Positions 52,510 through 60,891 of a stretch of DNA of 64,000 nt are shown here, in pieces. A program made the translations under genes and the position numbers. The notes under the pieces were generated by a model. That model was given only the letters and a program-made list of their open reading frames with translations, ran no database searches and had not been told where the DNA came from. Every line of letters starts with the position of its first letter. Within the stretch, counting starts at the first letter, position 1. The stretch comes from Streptomyces sp. DH24 (GTDB taxonomy: Bacteria; Actinomycetota; Actinomycetes; Streptomycetales; Streptomycetaceae), in NCBI RefSeq assembly GCF_029813775.1, contig NZ_JARVKW010000020.1, positions 1-64,000 of the forward strand. Reading direction: 5' to 3'.

Positions 52510-53005
52510 CGCCCGGGCGGCGCCCCGTCGGGCCGCGCACCGTGCAGCCCGGCGGCGCCGGGACGGCTGGCCCGGTTCACGCCGGGCCGCGCACCGTCTT
52601 CACCCGGTTCACGCCGGGTCGTGTACCGCCTTCGGGCGGCGTCCCGCCGAGAGCCACGCCGTGCAGCCCGGCGGCGCCGGGACGGTTGGCCCGGTTCACG
52701 CCCGGACGTGCGCCGCCTTCACCCGGGTCACGCCGGGACGCGTACCGCCTCCGCCCGGCTCACGCCCGGACGCGCACCGTCACCGCCCGGCTCACGCCGG
52801 GACGTGGACCGTCTTCACCCGGGTCACGCCGGGACGCGTACCGCCTCCGGGCGGCGTCCCGCCGAGAGCCACACCGTGCAGCCCGGCGGCGCCGGGACCG
52901 CTGGCCCGGTTCACGCCGGGCCGCGCGCCGCCTTCACCCGGGTCACGCCGGGACGCGTACCGCCTCCGCCCGGCTCACGCCGGGACGTGGACCGTCTTCA
53001 CCCGG
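52510..53005. repeat. Tandem array of 32-bp units overlapping the transporter 3' end
   Basis: Ten copies of TCACGCC(G/C)GG spaced mostly at 32 bases. Clean units start at 52709, 52741, 52773, 52805, 52837 and 52956 (consensus CGTACCGCCTTCACCCGGGTCACGCCGGGACG, variable in the first half). Larger inserts with CGGCGTCCCGCCGAGAGCCAC and CAGCCCGGCGGCGCCGGGAC interrupt it near 52637-52690 and 52852-52905. The period is not a multiple of three. On the minus strand each unit repeats the last codons and TGA of the MFS gene. Confidence 0.85.
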
Positions 53006-54276
53006 CTTGAGACCAGCCGCTCCCGTTCCCTGCGGGCCGCCCGCCTGCGCAGCCGCAGGATCTGGGTCACGCCGAGGGCCTGGAGGACGAACACCGCCGA
53101 GAACGCCACCGTGTAGTCGTCGCCCGTCGCGTCCAGCAGGACACCGACGGCGAACAGGGTCGTCATCGAGGCGACGAAGCCGCCCATGTTGGTGATGCCG
53201 GACGCCGTCCCCTGCCGCTCCGGCGGATTCGCCGGACGCGCGAAGTCGAAGCCGATCATCGACGCGGGGCCGCACGCCCCGAGCACCGTGCACAGCACGA
53301 TCAGCAGCCACATCGGGGCCCGGTCGGCGGGGTAGGCGAGCGTCGCCGCCCAGAGCAGGGCGGTTGTCCCGACCGTGCCCAGCGCCAGCGGCAGCCGGGC
53401 CTCGTGGTGCCGGGCGACGATCTGGCCGTAGACCAGGCCGATCGCCATGTTGGACAGGACCACGAGGGTGAGGAGCTCGCCCGCCGTGGCGCGCGACAGG
53501 CCCTGTGCCTCCACCAGGAACGGCATGCCCCACAGCAGCAGGAACACCATCGCCGGGAACTGCGTGGTGAAGTGCACCCACAGACCGAGCCGCGTGCCCG
53601 GCTCCCGCCAGGAGGCGGCGATCTGACGGCGTACGTAGGCCGCGCCCTGGTGCGGGGGCCGCTGGGGCTCGTGGCCCTCGGGGTGGTCCTTCAGGAACAG
53701 CAGGAGCAGGACCAGGACGACGACGCCGGCCAGGGCGCTGCCCGCGAACGCCGCCGTCCAGCCAACGCCGTGCAGCAGCCGGGCGATCACCAGTGTCGAG
53801 ACGAGGTTGCCCGCCATGCCGGCGAGACCGGCGAGCTGCGCGACCAGCGGGCCGCGCCGGGCCGGGAACCAGCGCCCGCCGAGCCGCAGTACGGCGATGA
53901 ACGTCATCGCGTCGCCGCAGCCCAGCAGCGCGCGCGAGGCCAGCGCCATGCCGTAGGAGGGGGAGAGGGCGAAGCCGAGCTGGCCGGCCGTGAACAGGAC
54001 GACGCCGATGGTCAGCACCCGCTTGGTGCCGAGCCGGTCGACCAGGAGGCCGACGGGTATCTGCATGCCCGCGTAGACCAGCAGCTGGAGGATCGAGAAC
54101 GTCGACAGGGCGGAGGCGTTCACCTGGAAGCGTTCGACCGCGTCCAGGCCGGCCACGCCGAGCGAGGTGCGGAAGATGACGGCGACGAAGTAGACCGAGA
54201 CGCCGATGCCCCACACGGCCAGGGCACGCCGGCCGCCCGGAGGGTCGCCCGGCAGTGTCGCGGACGACGAGCTCAT
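52975..54276 (-). CDS. Major facilitator superfamily transporter
   Basis: 433 residues, twelve membrane segments. The motif between TM2 and TM3 (GLLVDRLGTKRV) fits the D-R/G-K pattern of MFS motif A, and segments include VYFVAVIFRTSLGVAG, LVSTLVIARLLHGVGW and LVVLSNMAIGLVYGQ. Family appears closest to nitrate/nitrite- or organic-anion-type transporters, but I cannot name a substrate. It follows the GntR gene with a 4-base overlap. The last codons (RVKTVHVPA) and stop lie within the 32-bp repeat array, so the C-terminus is built from a repeat unit. Confidence 0.9.
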   Translation of the reverse strand: MSSSSATLPGDPPGGRRALAVWGIGVSVYFVAVIFRTSLGVAGLDAVERFQVNASALSTFSILQLLVYAGMQIPVGLLVDRLGTKRVLTIGVVLFTAGQLGFALSPSYGMALASRALLGCGDAMTFIAVLRLGGRWFPARRGPLVAQLAGLAGMAGNLVSTLVIARLLHGVGWTAAFAGSALAGVVVLVLLLLFLKDHPEGHEPQRPPHQGAAYVRRQIAASWREPGTRLGLWVHFTTQFPAMVFLLLWGMPFLVEAQGLSRATAGELLTLVVLSNMAIGLVYGQIVARHHEARLPLALGTVGTTALLWAATLAYPADRAPMWLLIVLCTVLGACGPASMIGFDFARPANPPERQGTASGITNMGGFVASMTTLFAVGVLLDATGDDYTVAFSAVFVLQALGVTQILRLRRRAARRERERLVSSRVKTVHVPA

Positions 54277-54926
54277 CGGACCTCCCCGCGCGCCAGGTGC
54301 GAGAACCAGCTGACGTGCCGGTGGACGACGTCGACGGCCGCTTCCGCGTCCCCGGAGCGCAGCGCCTGGAGGATCTCCTCGTGCTCGGCGAGGGTCTTGG
54401 CGATGCGGTCGGGGTGCGAGTGCATCACGGCGACGCCCATGCGCAACTGGCGGTCGCGGAGCTGGTCGTAGAGGCGGGAGAGGATCTCGTTGCCGCCGCT
54501 GCGGACGATCTCGGCGTGGAAGCAGCGGTCGGTGACGGCGGCAGCGGCGAGGTCACCGGCGGCGGCCTGCTCCTTCTGCCGGGCGAGCAGCGCCTCCAGA
54601 CGCTCGACGAGGCCCGGCGGGGCCGGTACGGCCTTGCGCGCCGCGTGCTCCTCGACGAGCAGCCGGGTCTCCACGACGTCCGCGATCTCCTGGGCGGAGA
54701 CGGGCAGGACCAGGGCGCCCTTCTTCGGGTAGAGCTTGATCAGCCCTTCGACCTCCAGCCGCAGCAGGGCCTCGCGCACCGGGGTGCGGGAGACTCCGAC
54801 GGCCTCGGCGAGTTCGCCCTCGGTGAGCAGGAGGCCGCCCTCGTAGCGGCGGTCGAGGACGCCTTGTTTGACGTGGGTGTAGACGCGGTCGGCGGCGGGC
54901 GGTTGCTTCACGGCCAGGCTGCTCAT
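54273..54926 (-). CDS. GntR family (FadR-type) transcriptional regulator
   Basis: 217 residues from ATG 54926; the longer frame from 54956 is not needed. Winged HTH (LLLTEGELAEAVGVSRTPVREALLRLEVEGLIKLYPKKGALV), then an all-helical FCD effector domain with metal-type His residues (CFHAEIVRSGGNEIL, HEEILQAL, HRHVSWF). It precedes the MFS gene and probably controls it in response to an unknown organic acid. A -10 TATCCT lies six bases before the ATG, so the mRNA starts at or near the start codon. Confidence 0.9.
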   Translation of the reverse strand: MSSLAVKQPPAADRVYTHVKQGVLDRRYEGGLLLTEGELAEAVGVSRTPVREALLRLEVEGLIKLYPKKGALVLPVSAQEIADVVETRLLVEEHAARKAVPAPPGLVERLEALLARQKEQAAAGDLAAAAVTDRCFHAEIVRSGGNEILSRLYDQLRDRQLRMGVAVMHSHPDRIAKTLAEHEEILQALRSGDAEAAVDVVHRHVSWFSHLARGEVR

Positions 54927-54932
54927 GCCGAC

Positions 54933-54938
54933 AGGATA
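54933..54938 (-). promoter_or_regulatory. -10 element of the leaderless GntR-MFS operon
   Basis: TATCCT on the minus strand, followed by GTCGGC and ATG 54926. The nearby TTGTATCTATCC could be part of an autoregulatory site. Confidence 0.6.
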
Positions 54939-55130
54939 GATACAACACGTACGCATGGGCAGGGTGGTCCATCATGCGGACCCGCCCGCCGTGCCGGCGT
55001 CCGGAAAAAAGTTGCCGCCGGTGGGCAACCATGTGTGCCCCTCGTATGTCACACACGTGCGGCCGCTCCGTGCTCCACCCCTCAACTTGGCCGCTCACCA
55101 GGGGCATTCAACGTAATCGGGGTTTTTCAC

Positions 55131-56033
55131 TTGATAAACGGCATCAAGGGCATTCGTATCCGCAGAGCCGTCGCCGTGGGCCTCGCCACCGGTGCGATGG
55201 TCGTGGGCGGTGCCCTCGGCGCGGCGCCCGCGCAGGCCCTCACCACGCCCAGCATCGTCGCGGCGGGCGGCTACGCCATGGACAACTCGAACGCGAAGAC
55301 GCTGTACACGAAGGCGGCGGACACCAGGCGTTCCACCGGCTCCACGACCAAGATCATGACCGCCAAGGTCGTGCTCGCGCAGCCGAACCTCAATCTGGAC
55401 GCCAAGGTCACGATCCAGATGGCCTACAGCGACTACATCGTCTCCAAGAACGCCTCGTCCGCCCGTCTGATCGTCGGCGACAAGGTGACCGTCCGTCAGC
55501 TGCTGTACGGCCTGATGCTGCCGTCCGGCTGCGACGCCGCCTACGCGCTGGCCGACAAGTTCGGCACGGGGACGACGCGGGCGGCGCGCGTGAAGTCGTT
55601 CATCGGCAAGATGAACACCACCGCGAAGAACCTCGGCCTGACGAACACGCACTTCGACTCGTTCGACGGCATCGGCAACGGCTCCAACTACTCGACGCCG
55701 CGCGACCTGACGAAGCTCGCCAGCAGCGCGATGAAGAGCACCACGTTCCGCACGATCGTCAAGACCAAGACGTACACGGCCAAGACGATCACCAAGACCG
55801 GCAGCACGCGCACCATGGCGCCGTGGACCAACACGAACTCGCTGCTGAGCAGCTACAGCGGCACCATCGGCGTGAAGACCGGCTCGGGCTCGGTGTCCAA
55901 GTACTGCCTCGTCTTCGCCGCCACCCGCAACGGCAAGACGGTCATCGGCACGGTTCTCGCCTCGTCCTCGGCGTCGCAGCGCGCGACGGACGCGACGAAG
56001 CTCCTGAACTACGGCTTCGCCAAGCTCGGCTGA
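55131..56033 (+). CDS. D-alanyl-D-alanine carboxypeptidase (S11 family)
   Basis: 300 residues. Start TTG 55131 is chosen because it gives a signal peptide (GIRIRRAVAVGLATGAMVVGGALGAAPAQA); no strong ribosome site is seen. Active-site motifs: SxxK in STGSTTKIM, SGC in LPSGCDAA, KTG in GVKTGSGSVS. It removes terminal D-Ala from peptidoglycan pentapeptides outside the cell. The C-terminus lacks a membrane anchor. The lysine- and threonine-rich composition (KTKTYTAKTITKTGSTRT) is notable. Confidence 0.88.
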   Translation: MINGIKGIRIRRAVAVGLATGAMVVGGALGAAPAQALTTPSIVAAGGYAMDNSNAKTLYTKAADTRRSTGSTTKIMTAKVVLAQPNLNLDAKVTIQMAYSDYIVSKNASSARLIVGDKVTVRQLLYGLMLPSGCDAAYALADKFGTGTTRAARVKSFIGKMNTTAKNLGLTNTHFDSFDGIGNGSNYSTPRDLTKLASSAMKSTTFRTIVKTKTYTAKTITKTGSTRTMAPWTNTNSLLSSYSGTIGVKTGSGSVSKYCLVFAATRNGKTVIGTVLASSSASQRATDATKLLNYGFAKLG

Positions 56034-56060
56034 GCACCGGGCAGGGGTAACGACACGACG

Positions 56061-56089
56061 GGGGCCGCCGGTTTCGCACCGGCGGCCCC
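56061..56089. terminator. Terminator between converging genes
   Basis: 12-bp stem GGGGCCGCCGGT/ACCGGCGGCCCC with a 5-base loop, between the carboxypeptidase and maleylpyruvate isomerase-like genes. Confidence 0.85.
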
Positions 56090-56108
56090 TGATCGTTCAT
56101 CTCGTCCG

Positions 56109-56933
56109 CTACTGCGTCACCGCGAAGTTCCGCAGGATCGCCGCCGTCAGCTCCGGATCGCCCTCCGCCTTCACGCGGTCCCCGGCCGCCTCCGGCGTCG
56201 TCCTGCCGCAGGCCAGCCGGACGTACGTCTCCCAGTCCATCGCGAGGGTCGCGGCCGGGCCCAGCGCCGGTGCCGTTTCGAGGGTGCCGCGGCCCTGCAT
56301 GTCCACGCGGATCGTGCGCAGGAACTCCACGGGGCCGTGCACGTCGAAGACGACGGCCGAACTACGCGGCGCGTTCGCCAGCTCGGCGACGACGCGGGGC
56401 AGCGCGGCGAGCAGGACGTCACGGGCGACGTGCGCGCCCGCCGAGTCCAGGTTGCCGGGGCGGCCGAGAGCCATGCGCAGGTCCTGCTCGTGCACCCACA
56501 CGTTGAACGCGTGGTTCCGCATGGACTCCTCCAGCGTCAGCTCCGTGCCGAGCGGGCCGCGCACCTTGGTGCCCGGGTCCCGCGACTCGTTCCGCAGCTG
56601 GCGGTTGCGGCGGATGATCGTGTACTCCAGCTCGGACGTCATCTCCGGCGCCGTGTGGTGGCGGCGGACGTCGACCTGCATCTCCATGTAGCGCTGGTGG
56701 TCGTTCGTCACGTGGAACAGGTCGCGCGGGAGGGCGTGGATGGGGCGCGGGTCGCCGAGCATCTCGCAGTCCAGACCGATGACGTGCGACACCACGTCGC
56801 GGACGGACCAGCCCGGGCACGGGGTCCGGCCGTTCCACTCGCCCTCTACAAGCGGCTGCACCAGCTCGGATATCGCTTCGACGGACTGGGTCCAGGCATC
56901 GGCGTAGGGCTGGAGGGTGGGATGCAGACTCAC
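56109..56933 (-). CDS. Maleylpyruvate isomerase N-terminal domain protein (DinB-like, mycothiol-type)
   Basis: 274 residues from GTG 56933, GAGGGG ten bases upstream. N-terminal four-helix DinB-like domain with WNGRTPCPGWSVRDVVSHVIG, then HAFNVWVHEQDLRMALGRPG which holds metal-type His/Glu residues. The C-terminal part is SCP2-like (VDMQGRGTLETAPALGPAATLAMDWETYVRL). The family uses mycothiol as cofactor; the specific reaction here is unknown. Confidence 0.8.
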   Translation of the reverse strand: MSLHPTLQPYADAWTQSVEAISELVQPLVEGEWNGRTPCPGWSVRDVVSHVIGLDCEMLGDPRPIHALPRDLFHVTNDHQRYMEMQVDVRRHHTAPEMTSELEYTIIRRNRQLRNESRDPGTKVRGPLGTELTLEESMRNHAFNVWVHEQDLRMALGRPGNLDSAGAHVARDVLLAALPRVVAELANAPRSSAVVFDVHGPVEFLRTIRVDMQGRGTLETAPALGPAATLAMDWETYVRLACGRTTPEAAGDRVKAEGDPELTAAILRNFAVTQ

Positions 56934-57030
56934 GGAACGGGACCCCTCGGCGGTCGGTACACGGGCAGGTTGTGGCGGCGGTGCCAATGGGCGGTGCCAA
57001 TGGGAGGTGGCTGCTGTCGGCGGCGTCTTG

Positions 57031-57075
57031 GACCTCCCCCAGGTTCGCGGCTGCGCTCGAACTGGGGGGACCCCC
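57031..57075. repeat. Palindromic intergenic element
   Basis: CTCCCCCAGGTTCG and CGAACTGGGGGG flank a short CG-rich loop, followed by ACCCCC. This type of imperfect inverted repeat is dispersed in Streptomyces intergenic regions. TACGCT at 57080-57085 may be a -10 for the nitrilase gene. Confidence 0.55.
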
Positions 57076-57165
57076 AAGTTACGCTGCTGTGAGGCACCCC
57101 GGCAGTGCTTTCGTGTGACGATCGTAGGCCCGAGTGGACGGCTCGAATGCCAGGACGGTGGTAGT

Positions 57166-57960
57166 GTGCGCGCCTCTTTGCTCCAGATCTCCGTGGACGA
57201 GGGCGAATCGGTCGATTCGCGTCGGCAGCGGGTTGCCGCGATGGTACGGGACCAGGCGGGCGCCGATCTCGTCGTCCTGCCGGAGCTGTGGACCACCGGC
57301 GCCTTCGCCTACGAACTGTTCGGCAGTGAGGCCGAGCCGCTGGAAGGGCCGACCCACGAGCTGATGGCGAAGGCCGCGAGCGACGCGGGCGTGTGGCTGC
57401 ACGCGGGCTCGATCCCCGAGCGCGATCCCGACGGGCCGCTCTACAACACGTCGCTGGTCTTCTCCCCCTCCGGTGATCTGGCCGCCGCCTACCGCAAGAT
57501 CCACCGCTTCGGCTTCGACAAGGGCGAGGCCGTGCTGATGGGCGCGGGGCGGGAACTGGTGACCGTCCGTCTGCCGGACACGACGATCGGCGTGGCAACC
57601 TGCTACGACCTCCGTTTCCCCGAACTCTTCCGCGGTCTCGTCGGCGCCGGCGCCGAGACCCTCGTCGTCCCGGCGGGCTGGCCGGAGCGCCGCCGGGCGC
57701 ACTGGACGCTGCTGGCCCAGGCGCGGGCGGTGGAGAACCAGGCGTTCGTGCTCGCGTGTGGAACGGCCGGGACGCACGCGGGAGTTCCGCAGGCCGGTCA
57801 CTCGATCGTGGTCGATCCGTGGGGCGAGGTGCTGGCGCAGGCCGGCGCCGGCGAGGAGGTCCTCACGGTGGAGTTCGACCCGGCCAAGGTGGGCACGACG
57901 CGGGAGCAGTTCCCGGCGCTGAAGGACCGGATGCTGGGGCTTGACCCGCCGCGGCGGTGA
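57166..57960 (+). CDS. Carbon-nitrogen hydrolase (nitrilase superfamily)
   Basis: 264 residues from GTG 57166. The Glu-Lys-Cys triad is visible: Glu in VVLPELWTTG, Lys in AAYRKIHRFG, Cys in ATCYDLRFPEL. It fits the omega-amidase or Nit-type group (QISVDEGESVDSRRQRV start, WGEVLAQAGAGEEVL). It probably hydrolyses a small amide such as a deaminated glutathione analogue; the substrate is not certain. No clear operon partner. Confidence 0.88.
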   Translation: MRASLLQISVDEGESVDSRRQRVAAMVRDQAGADLVVLPELWTTGAFAYELFGSEAEPLEGPTHELMAKAASDAGVWLHAGSIPERDPDGPLYNTSLVFSPSGDLAAAYRKIHRFGFDKGEAVLMGAGRELVTVRLPDTTIGVATCYDLRFPELFRGLVGAGAETLVVPAGWPERRRAHWTLLAQARAVENQAFVLACGTAGTHAGVPQAGHSIVVDPWGEVLAQAGAGEEVLTVEFDPAKVGTTREQFPALKDRMLGLDPPRR

Positions 57961-58098
57961 GCCGGGGCCGACGCGGCGGGCGACGGCGGACCGGCTGTCC
58001 TCGTGCGCCGGCGGACTGGCCGTCTCCGTGGGCCGGCTGGCCCACGGCTCGGGACGGCCGGCGCGGGGGCGCATCGGGGCGTACGGGGGAGCGGGCGT

Positions 58099-58590
58099 TC
58101 AGTCCTCCCGCTCCTTCTCCGCCAGGTTGATCACGCACACCGCCACGGCGATCAGCAGCGCCGGGTCGGCGTCCTCGCGGACGACGTCCACGCCGTACGT
58201 GTCTCGCAGGTGCAGCCACCGCCGGGAGATCACGGCGAGCAGTTCACCGTCGTACTCGACGGCGAACTCCCGGTCGAGGATCTTGCCGCTGACGTCGAGC
58301 CCGGTGCCGTCGGCCAGGGTCACCCGATAGTGGTTGCGGAGCAGCGACAGGCGCTTGCGCCGGATCGTCGCCAGCGCCTCCCCGCCCCGCTCGATCACCA
58401 TGGTGTCCCGCAGGGCGAACATCTTCTGCCGGATGTCGATCAGGACCTGTCCCCGCGGGTCCTTCAGTTCGAAGGTGTCCCGCAGCCGCATGGCCTTGCC
58501 GTCGACCAGGAACGCCTTGTCGCCGCGGTCGTCCTCGATCCAGTAGTCGTCGCCGATGCCCAGCAGCCGGTCGCGCACGAGGTATCTCAT
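58099..58590 (-). CDS. LURP-one-related (tubby-like) protein
   Basis: 163 residues from ATG 58590; a longer start at 58665 adds a non-conserved tail. MRYLVRDRLLGIGDDYWIEDDRGDKAFLVDGKAMRLRDTFELKDPRG is the family beginning, followed by QKMFALRDTMVIERGGE and VSGKILDREF; C-terminal helix LIAVAVCVINLAEKERED. The beta-barrel/helix fold is related to tubby and phospholipid scramblases. Function in bacteria unknown. Confidence 0.88.
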   Translation of the reverse strand: MRYLVRDRLLGIGDDYWIEDDRGDKAFLVDGKAMRLRDTFELKDPRGQVLIDIRQKMFALRDTMVIERGGEALATIRRKRLSLLRNHYRVTLADGTGLDVSGKILDREFAVEYDGELLAVISRRWLHLRDTYGVDVVREDADPALLIAVAVCVINLAEKERED

Positions 58591-58697
58591 GGGACCAGGG
58601 GTTCCCCGCGGCCCGCGCGGGAACGCCGCCGTTGGGCCGACGGGCCCAGTCCGGTCCGCCGTCACCGCTGTCGGTGCGGGATGTCACCCTTGGACAC

Positions 58698-60515
58698 ATG
58701 AACCACTCCGCACCCCGACGCGCCCGCGTCCGTGCCCCCGAGCTGACCGGCAAGGGCGGCTGGCTGAACACGGGCGGGAAGCAGTACAGCCTCGCCGACC
58801 TGCGGGGACGCATCGTCGTCCTGGACTTCTGGACCTTCTGCTGCGTCAACTGCCTGCACGTCCTCGACGAGCTCAGGGAGCTGGAGGAGAAGCACCGGGA
58901 CACCCTCGTCGTCATCGGGGTGCACTCGCCGAAGTTCGTGCACGAGGCCGAGCATCGGGCGGTGGCCGACGCCGTCGAGCGGTACGGGGTGGAGCACCCG
59001 GTGCTGGACGACCCCGAGCTCGCGACGTGGAAGCAGTACGCGGTGCGGGCCTGGCCGACGCTGGTGGTCATCGACCCCGAGGGCTACGTCGTCGCGCAGC
59101 ACGCCGGGGAAGGGCATGTGCACGCGATGGAGCGCCTGGTGACGGAGCTGGAGGCGGAGCACGCCGCCAAGGGGACGCTGCGGCGCGGCGACGGGCCGTA
59201 CGTGGCGCCGGAGCCCGAGCCGACCGTGCTGCGCTTCCCGGGCAAGGCGCTGCTGCTGCCCTCCGGGACCTTCCTGGTCAGTGACACCACCCGGCATCAG
59301 CTGGTGGAGCTGGCGGCCGACGGCGAGACCGTGGTGCGGCGGATCGGCTCCGGCGCGCGGGGCTTCGCGGACGGCGCGGCCGGGGCGGCGGCCTTCAACG
59401 AGCCGCAGGGGCTCGCGCTGCTCGACGAGGGGTCGGTCGTCGTGGCCGACACCGTCAACCACGCGCTGCGGCGGCTCGACCTGCTGTCCGGCGAGGTCAC
59501 CACCCTCGCCGGCACGGGGCGGCAGTGGATGCAGGGCGGGGCCACCTCGGGGCCCGCGCGCGAGGTCAGCCTGTCCTCGCCCTGGGACGTCGCGCTGTGG
59601 GACGGCCGGGTGTGGATCGCCATGGCCGGCGTCCACCAGCTGTGGGCGTACGACCCGGTGGCGGAAAGCGTCTCCGTCACGGCCGGGACGACCAACGAGG
59701 GGCTGGTGGACGGCCCAGGCGGTGAGGCCTGGTTCGCGCAGCCGTCGGGGCTCGCGGCGACGCCCGACCGGCTCTGGCTGGCCGACTCCGAGACGTCCGC
59801 CCTGCGGTGGGTGGACACGGAGGGGACGGTGCACACGGCCGTGGGGACCGGGCTGTTCGACTTCGGTCATCGCGACGGGGCAGCCGGGCAGGCCCTGTTC
59901 CAGCACCCGCTGGGCGTCACCGCGCTGCCCGACGGATCGGTCGCCGTCTGCGACACCTACAACCACGCGTTGCGCCGCTACGACCCCGCGACCGGCGAGG
60001 TCACCACGCTCGCCACGGACCTGCGCGAGCCGAGCGACGCGGTGCTGGTCGGCGACGAGATCGTGGTCGTGGAGTCGGCGCGGCACCGGCTGACCCGGCT
60101 GCGGCTGCCGGAGGAGGCGGTACGGGTCGAGGGCGTCGCCCACCGCACGCAGCGCGCGGCGACCGACGTGGCGCCGGGCCGGCTCCGGCTTGAGGTGATC
60201 TTCGAGGCGCCGGCCGGTCAGAAGCTCGACACCCGGTACGGGCCGTCGACCCGCCTGCTGGTGTCGGCCACGCCGCCCGAACTGCTGCGGGCCGGGGAGG
60301 GCGCGGGCACCGACCTGTCGCGCGAGCTGGAACTCGACCCGGCCGTCGCCGAGGGCGTGCTGCACGTCTCCGCGATGGCCGCGTCCTGCGACGACGACCC
60401 GGAGACGGAGTATCCGGCCTGCCATGTGCACCAGCAGGACTGGGGCGTCCCGGTCCGCCTCACCGAGGGCGGGGCGGACCGGCTGCCCCTGGTCCTCGCG
60501 GGCATGGACGCCTGA
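58698..60515 (+). CDS. Thioredoxin-NHL repeat fusion protein
   Basis: 605 residues. Residues ~15-150 are a TlpA-like thioredoxin domain with WTFCCVNCLHV (CVNC redox pair). From ~170 on there are NHL beta-propeller repeats (LFPSGTFLVSDTTRHQ-type: LLPSGTFLVSDTTRHQLVEL, GSVVVADTVNHALRRLD, RLWLADSETSALRWVD, GSVAVCDTYNHALRRYD), about six blades. The last ~110 residues form another beta-rich domain. NHLRC2 in animals has the same order. No signal peptide, so cytosolic; role in thiol redox or sensing is inference. Confidence 0.88.
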   Translation: MNHSAPRRARVRAPELTGKGGWLNTGGKQYSLADLRGRIVVLDFWTFCCVNCLHVLDELRELEEKHRDTLVVIGVHSPKFVHEAEHRAVADAVERYGVEHPVLDDPELATWKQYAVRAWPTLVVIDPEGYVVAQHAGEGHVHAMERLVTELEAEHAAKGTLRRGDGPYVAPEPEPTVLRFPGKALLLPSGTFLVSDTTRHQLVELAADGETVVRRIGSGARGFADGAAGAAAFNEPQGLALLDEGSVVVADTVNHALRRLDLLSGEVTTLAGTGRQWMQGGATSGPAREVSLSSPWDVALWDGRVWIAMAGVHQLWAYDPVAESVSVTAGTTNEGLVDGPGGEAWFAQPSGLAATPDRLWLADSETSALRWVDTEGTVHTAVGTGLFDFGHRDGAAGQALFQHPLGVTALPDGSVAVCDTYNHALRRYDPATGEVTTLATDLREPSDAVLVGDEIVVVESARHRLTRLRLPEEAVRVEGVAHRTQRAATDVAPGRLRLEVIFEAPAGQKLDTRYGPSTRLLVSATPPELLRAGEGAGTDLSRELELDPAVAEGVLHVSAMAASCDDDPETEYPACHVHQQDWGVPVRLTEGGADRLPLVLAGMDA

Positions 60516-60519
60516 CGGC

Positions 60520-60774
60520 TCACACGCCGTAGCCGTCGCTGTAGCCGTCCCGGTGGTGGTGATGGGGAGCCTGTCCGTCCACCACCGGGGTCGCGGGCGG
60601 GACCACCACCCGGCGGCGCCGGTAGATGCTGGTGAAGGTCGCCACGCCGATCAGGCCGACGATCATGAAGATGAGACCGACGAGGTTGACGTTGACTCCC
60701 TGCATGTCCCAGTCGGTCGCGAATGTGAGGATGGCTCCCACGGCGATGAGGATGATGCATCCGCCGAGGCCCAT
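60520..60774 (-). CDS. DUF6458 small membrane protein
   Basis: 84 residues from ATG 60774 with GGGAGGCG upstream. Two membrane helices (GCIILIAVGAILTFATDW and LVGLIFMIVGLIGVATFTSIY) and a basic RRRR then His-rich C-terminus (HHHHRDGYSDGYGV). Widely conserved in actinobacteria; function unknown. Convergent with the thioredoxin-NHL gene, only 4 bases apart. Confidence 0.85.
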   Translation of the reverse strand: MGLGGCIILIAVGAILTFATDWDMQGVNVNLVGLIFMIVGLIGVATFTSIYRRRRVVVPPATPVVDGQAPHHHHRDGYSDGYGV

Positions 60775-60891
60775 GAGTGTCGCCTCCCTGTCCGGTCCGG
60801 TGGTTCCGGTCGTTCCGGTCCGAGGCCGGGTACCCGGGACGGCAACACCCATGCGGCACCACGCGACTTGACGGGGCTTCGGCCCTCCCGG

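Noticed and set aside
52510..53005. Possible CRISPR array
   Set aside because: Units are contiguous with no unique spacers, copies are variable, and no cas genes are near.
52242..53195. Long open frames through the 32-bp array, in all three plus frames
   Set aside because: The array lacks stops in every plus frame because of composition; the reading is a periodic Arg/Pro/Gly string.
56697..56714. CACGTG core at GTCACGTGGAAC as a further parS
   Set aside because: Four mismatches to the 14-base consensus and inside a coding region.
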